Assembly (NCBI RefSeq): GCF_937951745.1
Contig: NZ_CALFBQ010000007.1
Span: forward strand, 62,001 to 126,000
Origin: an uncultured Chloroflexus sp.
Lineage (GTDB): Bacteria > Chloroflexota > Chloroflexia > Chloroflexales > Chloroflexaceae
Direction of reading: 5' to 3'
Length of the DNA: 64,000 nucleotides
The notes under the pieces were generated by a model. The model was not told the DNA's origin, did no database searches, and worked only from the letters and a program-made list of their open reading frames with translations. Below are positions 43,704-53,632 of this stretch, one piece after another (the first letter of the stretch is position 1; each line of letters starts with the position of its first letter). Both the position numbers and the translations under genes were made by a program.

Positions 43704-44786
43704 ATGGTCATCGCTCTCTTTGGGGCCGGGATTGTGTTGTTGGTGTTCGGCGCTGATCTGCTCGTGCGCGGCGCCGCCAGCTTTGCCGCCAGCCTTGGCG
43801 TTTCGCCCTTGATTATTGGCTTGACGGTAGTGGCGGTAGGGACGAGTTCGCCTGAAATTGCTGTGAGTCTGCAAGCAGCATTCAATGGGCAAGGTGCTAT
43901 TACACTTGGCAATATTGTGGGCAGCAACATCGCTAATGTTATGCTGATTTTGGGTGTAGCGGCGATGTTTGGCCCGCTGCCGGTCGATCGTCAGATCTTT
44001 CGCCGTGATCTGCCGGCCATGATTGGTGCGTCGGTCTTGACCTTGCTGTTGGCGCTTGATCAATCGCTGTCGCGGGTTGACGGCGTGATTATGCTGCTCG
44101 GATTGATCGTGTATCTTTGGGTGATATGGCCGCGTGGCGTGCATCTTAGTCAGCCCCATCCACAACGCGCTCATCACCATCACTGGAGGGTGCGAGTGTG
44201 GCAGGTGGCGATGATGGTGGGCGGTCTTGCCCTGTTAGTATTAGGGGCGAATTGGCTGGTAGATAGTGCGGTGACTTTTGCGACGTGGTTTGGCGTCAGC
44301 GAGCTGATCATTGGCTTGACGATCGTGGCTATCGGCACCTCGTTGCCCGAAATTGCTACCTCGGTGATTGCCGGTATGCGTGGTGAGCGCGATATTGCGG
44401 TGGGGAATGTGATTGGCAGCAATGTGCTCAACCTGCTCTTTGTGCTGGCGCTAACTATGGTGTTCTCGCCCCAGCCAATTGCAGTGCCTGCCGAAACAAT
44501 CCGGCTCGATCTGCCGGTGATGGTTGGGGCGGCCCTCATCTGTGTGCCCATTTTTATCACGCGCCGGATCGTTTCGCAGCGCGAGGGGAGCTTGTTGCTG
44601 GTCTATTACCTTAGCTATACGCTCTACCTGATCCTGAGCGCGAATGGCAGTGACAAATTGCCAGTCTACAGCGCGGTGGTCGGCCTCTTATTAGTGCCAC
44701 TCACGGTCGTATTGCTGGTCGTGCGAGCACTGCGTTGGCTGGGTGAAGAGCGTCGGCGAAAAGCTACTGTGAGTATGGTTGAATAA
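43704..44786 (+). CDS. Na+/Ca2+ exchanger-family antiporter (360 aa)
   Basis: CaCA superfamily, YrbG-like. Two inverted membrane repeats each bear an alpha motif: VVAVGTSSPEIAVSL followed by GNIVGSNIANVMLILG, and VAIGTSLPEIATSVIAG followed by GNVIGSNVLNLLFVLA. About ten transmembrane helices, with a His-rich cytoplasmic loop (LSQPHPQRAHHHHWRV) in the middle. Exchanges Na+ or H+ for Ca2+. Its stop codon abuts the start of the next gene (TAAATG). Confidence 0.92.
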   Translation: MVIALFGAGIVLLVFGADLLVRGAASFAASLGVSPLIIGLTVVAVGTSSPEIAVSLQAAFNGQGAITLGNIVGSNIANVMLILGVAAMFGPLPVDRQIFRRDLPAMIGASVLTLLLALDQSLSRVDGVIMLLGLIVYLWVIWPRGVHLSQPHPQRAHHHHWRVRVWQVAMMVGGLALLVLGANWLVDSAVTFATWFGVSELIIGLTIVAIGTSLPEIATSVIAGMRGERDIAVGNVIGSNVLNLLFVLALTMVFSPQPIAVPAETIRLDLPVMVGAALICVPIFITRRIVSQREGSLLLVYYLSYTLYLILSANGSDKLPVYSAVVGLLLVPLTVVLLVVRALRWLGEERRRKATVSMVE

Positions 44787-45683
44787 ATGCGGGTCTTCTA
44801 TTCTGACACTTTTGTCTTACCATTGCCGCCGGGCCACCGCTTTCCAATGGAGAAATACGCGCTGTTGCGTGAGCGGGTATTGGCAGAGGGAATCGTATCG
44901 CCTGAACGATTGCACGTACCTGAACCGGCGCGTGTGGTAGAACTAGCCCATGCCCATCTTCCGGCCTACATCGATCGAGTGCTAAACGGGCAACTCAGTA
45001 GTGCCGAATTACGCCGCATTGGCTTTCCGTGGTCGCCGCAGATGGTCGAGCGGTCACGTCGGTCGGTAGGGGCAACAATAGCTGCCTGCCGCGTCGCCTT
45101 ACGTGAGGGGGTTGGTGTCAATCTGGCCGGCGGCACGCACCATGCCTTTGCCGATGCCGGCGCCGGCTATTGCGTCTTTAATGACGCAGCAGTTGCCGCG
45201 CGCGTCATGCAAGCCGAAGGTCGCGCGCGCCGTATCGCCATTATCGATTGCGATGTCCATCAGGGTGATGGCACGGCCGCTATTCTGGCCGGCGACCCGA
45301 CAATCTTTACCTTCTCGATCCACGGTGCGCACAATTTTCCTTTCCGCAAACAGCAGAGCGATCTCGATATAGCGTTGCCTGACGCGACCGGTGATTCGGC
45401 TTACCTTGATGCCTTAGAATGGGGGTTGCGCCAAACCTTCGCTACTATTACACCCGATCTTGTCATTTACCTCGCCGGGGCCGATCCGTACTATGATGAC
45501 CGGTTAGGGCGGCTCAGCTTGACAAAAGCCGGTCTGGCCGAGCGTGATCGGTTAGTCTTTGCCTATTGTCGATCGGTGGGGGTGCCGGTTGCAGTGACGA
45601 TGGCCGGCGGCTATGCTCGTCAGGTGAGCGATACGGTTGATATTCACGCGCAAACAGTCGCGCTAGCTGTGGAAATAGGCTAG
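44787..45683 (+). CDS. Histone deacetylase-family hydrolase (298 aa)
   Basis: Arginase-fold Zn-dependent deacetylase (AcuC/HDAH-like). Catalytic features: LAGGTHHAFADAGAGYCVFND (His-His pair and Tyr loop), IIDCDVHQGDGTAAIL (Zn ligands Asp and His) and YLAGADPYYDDRLGRLSLT (Zn-ligand Asp). Acts on acetylated lysine or polyamines in the cytoplasm; the exact substrate is unknown. Directly follows the exchanger gene with no gap, so translation may be coupled. Confidence 0.92.
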   Translation: MRVFYSDTFVLPLPPGHRFPMEKYALLRERVLAEGIVSPERLHVPEPARVVELAHAHLPAYIDRVLNGQLSSAELRRIGFPWSPQMVERSRRSVGATIAACRVALREGVGVNLAGGTHHAFADAGAGYCVFNDAAVAARVMQAEGRARRIAIIDCDVHQGDGTAAILAGDPTIFTFSIHGAHNFPFRKQQSDLDIALPDATGDSAYLDALEWGLRQTFATITPDLVIYLAGADPYYDDRLGRLSLTKAGLAERDRLVFAYCRSVGVPVAVTMAGGYARQVSDTVDIHAQTVALAVEIG

Positions 45684-45868
45684 AACGGATCTCGTTTCGG
45701 GTAACGGTAGTCTGCTAAGAGAGCTGACGCTATACTCGCACCCACTGTGGATAGTCTGGTCTCATTTTGGCAGTTCGATACATCCAAAAGCACGTATCCT
45801 TCGCATAGATATGGTGAAGGGGCATACAAGGGTATGCGCCAATCACACATCTCAGTGGAGGAACCATC

Positions 45869-46606
45869 GTGACAGCAGAACACACGCAGCAGAGTGTCTT
45901 CTCTCGCCGAAGTCTGATCAAGGGGGTGGCCGGTCTTGGTGGCGGACTCGTGGTAGCAAGCTTTGCAAATCTGTTTGGCGTTCGTCCTGCCTCTGCCAGT
46001 GGTCATGATCGCAAAGACGAACCGCAACTCATTTTGAATCTCGCGGCGACAGCCGAAACACTCGCTACGACATTCTACTATGCCGCACTGACAGCCGCTA
46101 AGTTTCGCCTAGATGACGAAGACGTGCTTTATCTCAAGTTAGCACTCGATGCCGAGAAGTATCACCTCGACTTTTTGGTGTCTAATGGTGGGCGAGCACT
46201 CACCAATCAGTTTTACGTACCTGCCAATCTGTTGAGCGATCCGGCGCTGTTTGTGCAGGTAGGCGCTGATGCCGAGACAGCATTTGTGGGTGCGTATCTG
46301 GCTGCAACGCGCCGGTTTGCCGAGCTGGGCTTAGATCGTATTGCCGGCACGACTGCCCAACATGCGTGTAGCGAGGCGCAGCATTTGGCGTTAATCCGCG
46401 AGATTGGCGGTTTTGCACCGAATAATCTGGCGCTGCCACTGCCAATCTACTACAACGTCTCGGATGCGGTGCCAACGCTAGCGCCATTCTTGCAGGGTGG
46501 TCAAGGTTTCATTGGGCCGGTGAGTGCTCCGTCAGCGGCTCAGATTACTGCCGTACTTGGCAACGTAAAATCTGATCCGACACAACCGTACACAAAGGTG
46601 TTCTAA
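45869..46606 (+). CDS. Tat-exported ferritin-like protein (245 aa)
   Basis: Twin-arginine signal SRRSLIKGVAGLGGGLVV at residues about 12-30, ending near ASASG. The mature part is a ferritin_2-type four-helix bundle: ETLATTFYYAALTAAKF, LALDAEKYHLDFL and CSEAQHLALIREIGG provide the Glu/His pattern of a di-iron site. GTG start at 45869 with GTGGAGGAA upstream. Precedes the sigma/anti-sigma pair with a terminator between. Confidence 0.85.
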   Translation: MTAEHTQQSVFSRRSLIKGVAGLGGGLVVASFANLFGVRPASASGHDRKDEPQLILNLAATAETLATTFYYAALTAAKFRLDDEDVLYLKLALDAEKYHLDFLVSNGGRALTNQFYVPANLLSDPALFVQVGADAETAFVGAYLAATRRFAELGLDRIAGTTAQHACSEAQHLALIREIGGFAPNNLALPLPIYYNVSDAVPTLAPFLQGGQGFIGPVSAPSAAQITAVLGNVKSDPTQPYTKVF

Positions 46607-46629
46607 CGTAGACAAGCCGAACCGGATTG

Positions 46630-46672
46630 ACACAGGCCTGTCAGAGCGTTTAAGCTTATGACAGGCCTGTGT
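46630..46672 (+). terminator. 14-bp hairpin terminator
   Basis: ACACAGGCCTGTCA / TGACAGGCCTGTGT, 15-nt loop. A third copy of the TGACAGG arm lies just downstream. Confidence 0.75.
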
Positions 46673-46813
46673 GTCTGTCATGACAGGGTTTATCTGGAAT
46701 AACAACCTTGTGCGGTGATGGAAGAGACAGGCAGAGACAGATTTTGAGCAATCGCGCTTCCGCTACAATACACCAACGTAATCGTGCGACTGAAAAAAGA
46801 GGTCTCGCATCCG

Positions 46814-47404
46814 ATGCCGCTTGAACAGTCTGAAGAATCCGGTTTGCGTACTCTGACCGATGAACTGCTGATCGATTTAATAGTGCAGCGTGAAGAGGCC
46901 GCCTTGGGCGTATTGTATGATCGATACGCATCACTTGTCTACGCGATTGCGTTGCGGGTGACCGGCGATCGCCAGACTGCTGAAGAGGTGATGCAAGATG
47001 TCTTTCAGAGCATCTGGCAGACGGCAGGAGGTTTTCAGCGCCAGACCGGTGTGGTAGCGGCATGGATTATCGGGATTACGCGACACCGAGCTATCGACGT
47101 CTTACGGAGTAAGCGTGAACGAGCGCGTCATCGCGAAGTTACCGGTATTGACGTAAGGACGTTGCCACCATCAGCAGGCGGCGTAGAAGGCGATGTTGAG
47201 CAGCGTATCCTGTATGAGGCGGTGCGGGCGGCGCTGGCCGATTTACCGTCAGCACAACGTCAAGCGATAGAAATGGCCTACTATGGTGGTCTCACCCAAA
47301 CTGAAATTGCCGAACGGCTTGGGGAACCACTCGGTACGGTGAAAACCAGATTGCGACTTGGGTTAATCAAACTACGCGATATACTGCGGTCGCGATGGGA
47401 GTGA
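46814..47404 (+). CDS. ECF-type RNA polymerase sigma factor (196 aa)
   Basis: Region 2 (LGVLYDRYASLVYAIALRVTGDRQTAEEVMQDVFQSIWQ, about 25-65) and region 4 (LPSAQRQAIEMAYYGGLTQTEIAERLGEPLGTVKTRLRLGLIKLRD, about 145-190) are complete and resemble SigK-type ECFs. GTG 46784 would add ten residues; ATG 46814 with AAAGAGG is chosen. A candidate -10 TACAAT lies at 46764. The anti-sigma gene follows almost at once. Confidence 0.93.
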   Translation: MPLEQSEESGLRTLTDELLIDLIVQREEAALGVLYDRYASLVYAIALRVTGDRQTAEEVMQDVFQSIWQTAGGFQRQTGVVAAWIIGITRHRAIDVLRSKRERARHREVTGIDVRTLPPSAGGVEGDVEQRILYEAVRAALADLPSAQRQAIEMAYYGGLTQTEIAERLGEPLGTVKTRLRLGLIKLRDILRSRWE

Positions 47405-47409
47405 TTCGT

Positions 47410-48192
47410 ATGGAGCAATTATCAGGGGAACCTGACGAAATAGTTGATCTGCTGGCTGCGTATGCACTCGATGCGTTAGCGCCGTCTGAACGGGCACGGG
47501 TGCAGCACTTGTTAGCGGAGCGCCCCGAATTATACCAGACGTTAACAGAATTGCGTGCTGCAGCCGATCTCTTGCCATACGGTCTTGATCGGCCCGCGCT
47601 ACCGCCGGAGTGGCGGCAACGGACAATAGATTATGCGCTGGGGCGTCGTTCACCCACAGAGCAATCGACTTCCCGACAACGATCAAGTCGTTGGCGAGCT
47701 TGGACGATTGGTCTCGGCAGTCTATCAACGTTCCTACTCATCGTTCTGCTGGTTTTAATTGGATCACTCAATAGTTTGCGTAATGAACTAACTATTGTGA
47801 CCCAGCAGCGCGATCAATCACAATCGTTAGCGGCAACGGCACAGGCCTCAGCGCAGCAAATGATGGTGGTACTTACCAATCCTACGCCGTTGGCTACGCT
47901 TGTTGGTGATGCCGGAAAGGGTGCCATCTTCCGCGATACAGCCGGGAATGTATTCTTAATCGTTTCATTGCCGCCGTTAGCCGATCATATAGTGTACCAA
48001 CTTTGGTTGATCGAGAACAATGCTGCACCGGTAAGCGGTGGTATCTTTACGGTTGATGCCAGTGGTTATGGTGTAATACCTTTGCCGAACGAAAGCGCTC
48101 GACAAGGTATAACGTTGGCGATAACAGCCGAGCCAGCGCCCGGTAGTCCCGGTCCGACTGGAACAATCGTGATAGCCGGACAAATTACGTGA
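47410..48192 (+). CDS. RskA-type anti-sigma factor (260 aa)
   Basis: Membrane anti-sigma factor. Cytoplasmic N-terminus (EIVDLLAAYALDALAPSERARVQHLL) has the sigma-binding helices without zinc cysteines, as in RskA. One transmembrane helix (about 100-122). The extracytoplasmic domain has GKGAIFRDTAGNVFLIVSLPP and HIVYQLWLIENNAAPVSGG, the RskA C-terminal signature. It should hold the ECF factor at the membrane until regulated proteolysis. ATG 47410 follows the GGGAG of the sigma gene end. Confidence 0.9.
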   Translation: MEQLSGEPDEIVDLLAAYALDALAPSERARVQHLLAERPELYQTLTELRAAADLLPYGLDRPALPPEWRQRTIDYALGRRSPTEQSTSRQRSSRWRAWTIGLGSLSTFLLIVLLVLIGSLNSLRNELTIVTQQRDQSQSLAATAQASAQQMMVVLTNPTPLATLVGDAGKGAIFRDTAGNVFLIVSLPPLADHIVYQLWLIENNAAPVSGGIFTVDASGYGVIPLPNESARQGITLAITAEPAPGSPGPTGTIVIAGQIT

Positions 48193-48212
48193 TGCTGTTT
48201 TCATTGTTACTC

Positions 48213-48243
48213 TTGAGAATACAGTTCCTAGGCATGCTATACT
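48213..48243 (+). promoter_or_regulatory. Promoter of the cyclase gene
   Basis: TTGAGA at 48213 and extended -10 TGCTATACT at 48235-48243, 19-bp spacing, 33 bp before ATG 48277. Confidence 0.6.
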
Positions 48244-48276
48244 TAAGCAAAGATACAGGCGTGTCTGGGAGTGACT

Positions 48277-51219
48277 ATGCCCGAGCCGGCTCATATTCTG
48301 GTGGTTGAAGACGATCCTGATATCCGTCGCATCTTTCAGGCAGTGCTTGCCCGTGACGGTTTCCGCGTCTCGGTGGCGGTTTCGGGTGAAGAGGCGTTAA
48401 GCTTCTTGCAATTAATCACTCCCGATCTCATCCTACTCGATCTGGCGCTGCCGGGTGTTGATGGCGCCGAAGTAACCCGGCGGATCAAAGCGGATCGTTC
48501 CAAACCCTTCATCCCGATCATTATTGTTTCGGCCCATGCCGATCTTGATACGAGCGTCAGCAACCTCGATGCTGGTGCTGATGATGTGCTGGTCAAGCCG
48601 GTTGATTTCAACCTCTTGCTCGCACGGGTGCGGGCATTGTTACGGTTACAACGGGCGCAACGCAGCTTGCAGCAAGAGCAGCGCAAAACCGAGCTATTAC
48701 TTCACTTATCGCGTGACCTCAGTTCCAGTATTGATCTCGATGTGTTGTTGACCGGCTTTCTCAACCACCTCGCCGATGCAGTCGGTGCGATTCGAGCCAG
48801 CATTATTCTGACCGGTTTTGTCGAAGAGAAGGTGCTCCTCTATTCGAGCAGCCGCCATCCGGCGACAGCCGAATTACAAGATATCTTACGGTATGGCGTG
48901 GCCGGGTTTGCGTTACGCGATCGCGGCCCCATTTTGATCAACGACACGCGGCTTGATTCGCGCTGGCTGGTGACTTCTGATCTGCACAATGATGTGCGTT
49001 CAGTGGCAGTGATGCCGATCGTCCGCGATAACCGCGCGTGGGGCGTGATTACGCTCGTGCATCATACGCCGGGATATTTTACGGTTGAACATCTCGAATT
49101 ACTGGCCTCAGTTGCAGCCCAAAGCGCGTTGGCACTGGAAAGCGCCCGCCTCTACCGGCTCAGCGAACAACAGAAAGAGTTGCTGGCGTGGCGCGCGGAG
49201 GAATTACGCCGGATCAACGATATTAACCGGCTGTTGTCAGAATTGATGCAGATGGATCAACTAGGCCGGCTATTGGTGCAGATGATCCATTACCAGTTTG
49301 GCTACCCGCTAGTCGCGCTTGTTATTCGACAGCATGATCGCCTTGTGGTACAGGCGGTTGCCGGCGCATACCGGTTAGATGCTAACCATATTTCGTTTAG
49401 GATCGATCAAGGGGTTAGCGGATGGGTGTGCCGTCATCGTGAGCCGTTGCGCATTGATGATTTGGCCCAAGATGTGCGGTTTGCACCGGTGCTGCCCGAG
49501 GAAGATCGCATGCGCTCGGCGCTCAGCGTGCCGGTGTTGTTGCCGCGTGAGGTGTTAGGTACGATTGAGGTACGCAGTCTGCATCCATCTGCCTTTAGCG
49601 CCAACGATGAAGCGATCTTGCTGGCGATTGCCAACCAACTTGCGATTGCGATCGGCAATGCTCGTCTGTTTGAGAGTGAGCAGCGCCGGATTGATCAATT
49701 GAGTGAGATTAATCGCCTGTCATTAGCATTGACAGCTCAATTTGCTGCCCCAGAGAATCTGCACCATACGATCGAGACGGTGGCGCACATCTTTCGGGTC
49801 GAGCAGGCCGCGATCTTGCTCTTTGGCCTGCAACCTAGCGATACGGTGGTCGCGTTGAGTGGGATGGTAGCGCTGCATGATGCTGATCTAGCCAAGTTTG
49901 TTCAACAACATCCGTTTCTAGCTGCGCAAGTGGCCGCTTTACAGCAGCCGCAGCACATTGAGAATTTGCCCGAACGAGCCGATTTGGCGCCATTACAGGC
50001 ATTTCTAGCGGGGCGAGGCGTGCGCGACGTGTTGTTGGTGCCGCTCGTGGTCAATGGCCAAACGCAGGGAGTGCTTTGTCTTGACACGACGAAGCGCGGG
50101 CCGTTTGAAAAGACCGAATTAGAGATGGCGTCTACCGTCGCGAGTCTGATCGTGCAAATTCTTGAGAATGCCCGTCTGTATCGGGTGGTGAATGATGAGC
50201 GATCAACCCTCGATGCGGTGTTGCGCAGCGCGACCGATCCGATCGTGCTGATCGACCCTAATGCGCGCTTGCTGCTGGCGAATCCGGCGGCGCGTGAGCG
50301 CTTGCAGATTGATCCGGCGTTGCATCACGGGCAAGGAGTGGAAGTGTGTCCGGCGCTGCGCTCGATTATGCCGCTCCTTGAACGCAATGCGCCGACCACA
50401 GTGGAAATTGAGCCGCAACCAAACTTGCACTATAGCGTTAGCATTGCGCCGGTGTGCAGCAGTGAAGCGAAGGAGCTAGGGCGAGTAGTCGTATTCCGTG
50501 ACATCAGCGCGATCAAACAGCTCGAACGACAAGAGCGCGAGCGGGTGCGCAGCGTCTTTCGCCGCTATGTTTCGCCGCAAGTGGCCGAACGGCTGCTTAG
50601 CGCCGGCAGTGATTTCGGCGCGCCGACTGAACGCACCGTGGCGGTACTCTTTGCCGATATGCGCGGCTTTACCACCTTGACCGAGCAGATCGATGCGCGG
50701 GTGCTAGTCGAGCGTATTCTTAACCGCTATTTTACCTCGATGACCGATGCGCTTTATGCCTACGACGGCACGATTGATAAGTTCCTTGGCGATGGTTTAA
50801 TCGGGGTGTTTGGCTCGCCAATCGCGCATCCTGACGATCCGCAACGAGTGGTATTGGCAGCCGTGGCGATGCAGCAAGCCTTTGCGCGGTTGACCAAGAG
50901 GTGGCAAGAAGAGCTGAATCTACAGATCGGGATGGGGATTGGGATTAGCTATGGGCCGGCAGTGGTTGGCAATATTGGTTCCGAACAACGCCAAGACTAT
51001 ACGTTGATCGGTGATGTGGTCAACACTGCCTCGCGCTTGTGCGGGATTGCGCAAGCCGGCCAGATTATCGTCTCGTCGCATCTGGTCAACGCGCTCGGCG
51101 GCCAGTCGCCGTACCCGCTGCGAGAATTGGGGGCAACCCGTCTCAAAGGCAAACAGGAAGAACACCTCATTTATGAGGTAGTGATCGAGCAGCCGGCGCC
51201 GTTCGTGCAACGCGTGTAG
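48277..51219 (+). CDS. REC-GAF-GAF-GAF-PAS-class III adenylate cyclase (980 aa)
   Basis: Soluble multi-sensor cyclase. Receiver 1-125 (VVEDDPDIRRIF, phosphoacceptor Asp in ILLDLALPG, Lys in VLVKPVD), three GAF-like domains (about 145-295, 330-465 and 480-620), a PAS domain (about 638-745, ATDPIVLIDPNARLLLANPAA), then the CHD cyclase domain (from about 780). The cyclase shows LFADMRGFTTL, DKFLGDGLIGVFGSP and DYTLIGDVVNTASRL. Metal Asp residues, the transition-state Asn/Arg pair (NTASRL) and an adenine-type Lys (IDKFLGDG) are present, so cAMP is the likely product. No histidine kinase is nearby. Confidence 0.92.
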   Translation: MPEPAHILVVEDDPDIRRIFQAVLARDGFRVSVAVSGEEALSFLQLITPDLILLDLALPGVDGAEVTRRIKADRSKPFIPIIIVSAHADLDTSVSNLDAGADDVLVKPVDFNLLLARVRALLRLQRAQRSLQQEQRKTELLLHLSRDLSSSIDLDVLLTGFLNHLADAVGAIRASIILTGFVEEKVLLYSSSRHPATAELQDILRYGVAGFALRDRGPILINDTRLDSRWLVTSDLHNDVRSVAVMPIVRDNRAWGVITLVHHTPGYFTVEHLELLASVAAQSALALESARLYRLSEQQKELLAWRAEELRRINDINRLLSELMQMDQLGRLLVQMIHYQFGYPLVALVIRQHDRLVVQAVAGAYRLDANHISFRIDQGVSGWVCRHREPLRIDDLAQDVRFAPVLPEEDRMRSALSVPVLLPREVLGTIEVRSLHPSAFSANDEAILLAIANQLAIAIGNARLFESEQRRIDQLSEINRLSLALTAQFAAPENLHHTIETVAHIFRVEQAAILLFGLQPSDTVVALSGMVALHDADLAKFVQQHPFLAAQVAALQQPQHIENLPERADLAPLQAFLAGRGVRDVLLVPLVVNGQTQGVLCLDTTKRGPFEKTELEMASTVASLIVQILENARLYRVVNDERSTLDAVLRSATDPIVLIDPNARLLLANPAARERLQIDPALHHGQGVEVCPALRSIMPLLERNAPTTVEIEPQPNLHYSVSIAPVCSSEAKELGRVVVFRDISAIKQLERQERERVRSVFRRYVSPQVAERLLSAGSDFGAPTERTVAVLFADMRGFTTLTEQIDARVLVERILNRYFTSMTDALYAYDGTIDKFLGDGLIGVFGSPIAHPDDPQRVVLAAVAMQQAFARLTKRWQEELNLQIGMGIGISYGPAVVGNIGSEQRQDYTLIGDVVNTASRLCGIAQAGQIIVSSHLVNALGGQSPYPLRELGATRLKGKQEEHLIYEVVIEQPAPFVQRV

Positions 51220-51343
51220 CGTGGCAATGCGCTTCATGAATCAACTGTTCCAATGTTTGACATTCGCTCATCAACCTTTTAAGATACCCCCAACCGGTGA
51301 GACCTGACACCCGGCTCATTCCACCTAGAGGAGTCTGGCAACC

Positions 51344-53422
51344 ATGACGTTGTTTACCCAGCGCATTGTGCGCTTCTGGATTCTCTGCGCACTGATTGTC
51401 GCAGTGTTGGCTGGATGTGCTGCCCAGCCTGTTGTCTTGACCGGTGTTGTGACCGATGCGTATACCGGCGCTCCCCTGTCTGGCGTAACGGTGGCAATTG
51501 GCGATCAGACGCTGACCACCGATGAGCAAGGCCGCTTTCAGACTGAACGCTGGCGGCCCGAAGATACCTTGGCGCTGCAAGCTCCCGCTTACGAGCCGCT
51601 CAACCTGCCCCTCGCCGATCAACCCGGTGTCGGCCAGAGCGGGGTTTTGACCGTGACCATCACGACGGCATTGCGCCCGAATGTGCTCAGCGGCGTAGTG
51701 ACCGATCTCTATACCGGCCAGCCGATCAGTGGTGCGCAAGTGCGGTTGGAGGGCAACGAGGCTACGCAAGCGGTGACTAACAGTTTTGGCGCGTATACCC
51801 TTACCGGTGTGCCGGAATCGTTTACGGTCACGGTGAGCGCACCTGATTACGCGCCGGTTACGGAGACCATAGCGCGGGCGACGGCGCTCGATGTCAGTTT
51901 ACGTCCAAATACGCTGAGCGGGGTGGTGACGAATGTCTACACTGGCCAGCCGGTGGCCGGGGCGAAGGTGACACTGGGTGAACTGAGCGCAACGACTGGT
52001 GTTGATGGCAGCTATCTGTTGCGCGAGATACCTGAACGCGGTGAAATCACCGTTGAGGCTGAGGGCTTTGCCGCGGTTACGCAGCCGTTTGCCCGGACGA
52101 CCGCGCTTGATGTGACGCTCCGGCCTGACACCCTCTTTGGCCGGTTGGTTGACGCCACAACCGGCCAGCCGGTGCTGAACGCAGCAATCATCGCGACTGA
52201 AACACTGACGTCAACCGCCGTCGCTTTTGTACGGATCAACGACAGCCGGGAAGGTCGATTCCGCTTACCCAACCTGCCTGAACGTGGTTTCGTGCAAGTA
52301 CTGGCGCCGGGGTACGCCAAGAAGGTCATCCCGATTGAGCCGGGCAATATGCCGGAGCAGATCGAGCTGGACCCCTTCTACGTGCGTGGTATCTATATCA
52401 CGGCGGCGGTAGCGTCGGTACCGCGCTTGGTCGATCGTTTCCTCGACCTGATCGATCGCACCGAGCTGAATACCATAGTGATCGATATTAAGAGTGATCT
52501 CCGCGATGATCTTGGCATGGTCTACTACGACTCGCAAGTGCCGCTAGCCCGTGAATTGGGTCTGAGCACGCCAAGGATTGATTTCGCTTCAATACTAGCC
52601 AAAGCAAAAGAACGCGGCATCTATACTATTGCGCGAGTTCAGCTCTTCTCGCATGACAATGCCTTGTCAGATGCCCGGCCCGAATGGTCGATCCGGCTGC
52701 GTTCCACCGGCGAAGTCTATGCCGATTATCCGGGGCCGGGAATTCGGTACGCCTACCTCGATCCAACCAACCAAAATGTATGGGATTACAACATTGCGTT
52801 AGCCGTAGAAGCGGCCCAAATGGGCTTTGACGAGATCAATTTTGACTACATCCGCTTCCCCGATTGGTTTGGGCCATACACCGAGTTTAGCGAAAAGCTG
52901 CTCTTTAGCGAGCCAATCGATCCAGTGACGGATCCGGGCCGGATGTATGAAGTGATTCTGGAGTTTATGCAGCGTGCGCATTATGCGGTCAACGCTGCCG
53001 GCGCGTTTATGTCGGTTGATGTCTTCGGACGGGTAGTTAATGGCCCGTCGCTGACAATTGCGCAAGATATGGCCCGGATGGGTGAGTTTGCCGATTACGT
53101 CTGCCCGATGCCGTATCCGTCGTTATGGTGGGGTGGGCTAGAGAACATCGCGGTCCCAGTGAAGTTTCCTTATGAAACGATCCAAATTGCGGTGCGTAAC
53201 GGTGGTCGGCAGATGATGGCGAGCTACGGCAAACAGCGGCCATGGTTGCAAGACCATACCGACCCGTGGGCGCCGGTGGTGGTTGAGTATGGCCCGGCTG
53301 AGGTACGGGCGCAGATTGATGCAACCGAAGAGCAGCCGGAAGCAGCAGCAGGATGGTTATTGTACGACTCGGCCAATATTTACAAAGGTGCGTTTAATGG
53401 TGCGGCGCGGCCTGCGCCGTAA
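51344..53422 (+). CDS. Lipoprotein with carboxypeptidase-like repeats and GH-like domain (692 aa)
   Basis: Lipobox LAGC at about residue 23-26 ends a signal peptide. Four carboxypeptidase-regulatory-like beta modules follow (LTGVVTDAYTGAPLSGV, LSGVVTDLYTGQPISGA, LSGVVTNVYTGQPVAGA, LFGRLVDATTGQPVLNA; about 30-340). From about 345 a DUF4015-type putative glycoside hydrolase barrel begins (YVRGIYITAAVA, TIVIDIKSD, GFDEINFDYIRFP, MSVDVFGRV, YVCPMPYPSLWW). Substrate unknown; surface glycans are possible. It probably sits on the outer face of the cell. Confidence 0.88.
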   Translation: MTLFTQRIVRFWILCALIVAVLAGCAAQPVVLTGVVTDAYTGAPLSGVTVAIGDQTLTTDEQGRFQTERWRPEDTLALQAPAYEPLNLPLADQPGVGQSGVLTVTITTALRPNVLSGVVTDLYTGQPISGAQVRLEGNEATQAVTNSFGAYTLTGVPESFTVTVSAPDYAPVTETIARATALDVSLRPNTLSGVVTNVYTGQPVAGAKVTLGELSATTGVDGSYLLREIPERGEITVEAEGFAAVTQPFARTTALDVTLRPDTLFGRLVDATTGQPVLNAAIIATETLTSTAVAFVRINDSREGRFRLPNLPERGFVQVLAPGYAKKVIPIEPGNMPEQIELDPFYVRGIYITAAVASVPRLVDRFLDLIDRTELNTIVIDIKSDLRDDLGMVYYDSQVPLARELGLSTPRIDFASILAKAKERGIYTIARVQLFSHDNALSDARPEWSIRLRSTGEVYADYPGPGIRYAYLDPTNQNVWDYNIALAVEAAQMGFDEINFDYIRFPDWFGPYTEFSEKLLFSEPIDPVTDPGRMYEVILEFMQRAHYAVNAAGAFMSVDVFGRVVNGPSLTIAQDMARMGEFADYVCPMPYPSLWWGGLENIAVPVKFPYETIQIAVRNGGRQMMASYGKQRPWLQDHTDPWAPVVVEYGPAEVRAQIDATEEQPEAAAGWLLYDSANIYKGAFNGAARPAP

Positions 53423-53459
53423 ACCAGCCGTTCCCACGGTGTAGAACTTACACGTTGCA

Positions 53460-53482
53460 GAGACGGCCTCACAGGCCGTCTC
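53460..53482 (+). terminator. Terminator after the lipoprotein gene
   Basis: 10-bp stem GAGACGGCCT-cac-AGGCCGTCTC. Confidence 0.7.
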
Positions 53483-53632
53483 TTCGATGTGATTGTCATT
53501 CATTTTTGCGAAAAAAAGTGGACGAAATCGCGTTGCTGCCAGTATAATTATTTGCACAAATCACACGCATGGTTGACAACAGCCTATCTGGGCCGAGTGG
53601 CATTGGTCGCTCTGGCAGCGGGGCACAAGGTT

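Noticed and set aside
53489-53632. Extended N-terminus of the amidase-like protein
   Set aside because: It would start upstream of the TATAAT box and bury the signal peptide.
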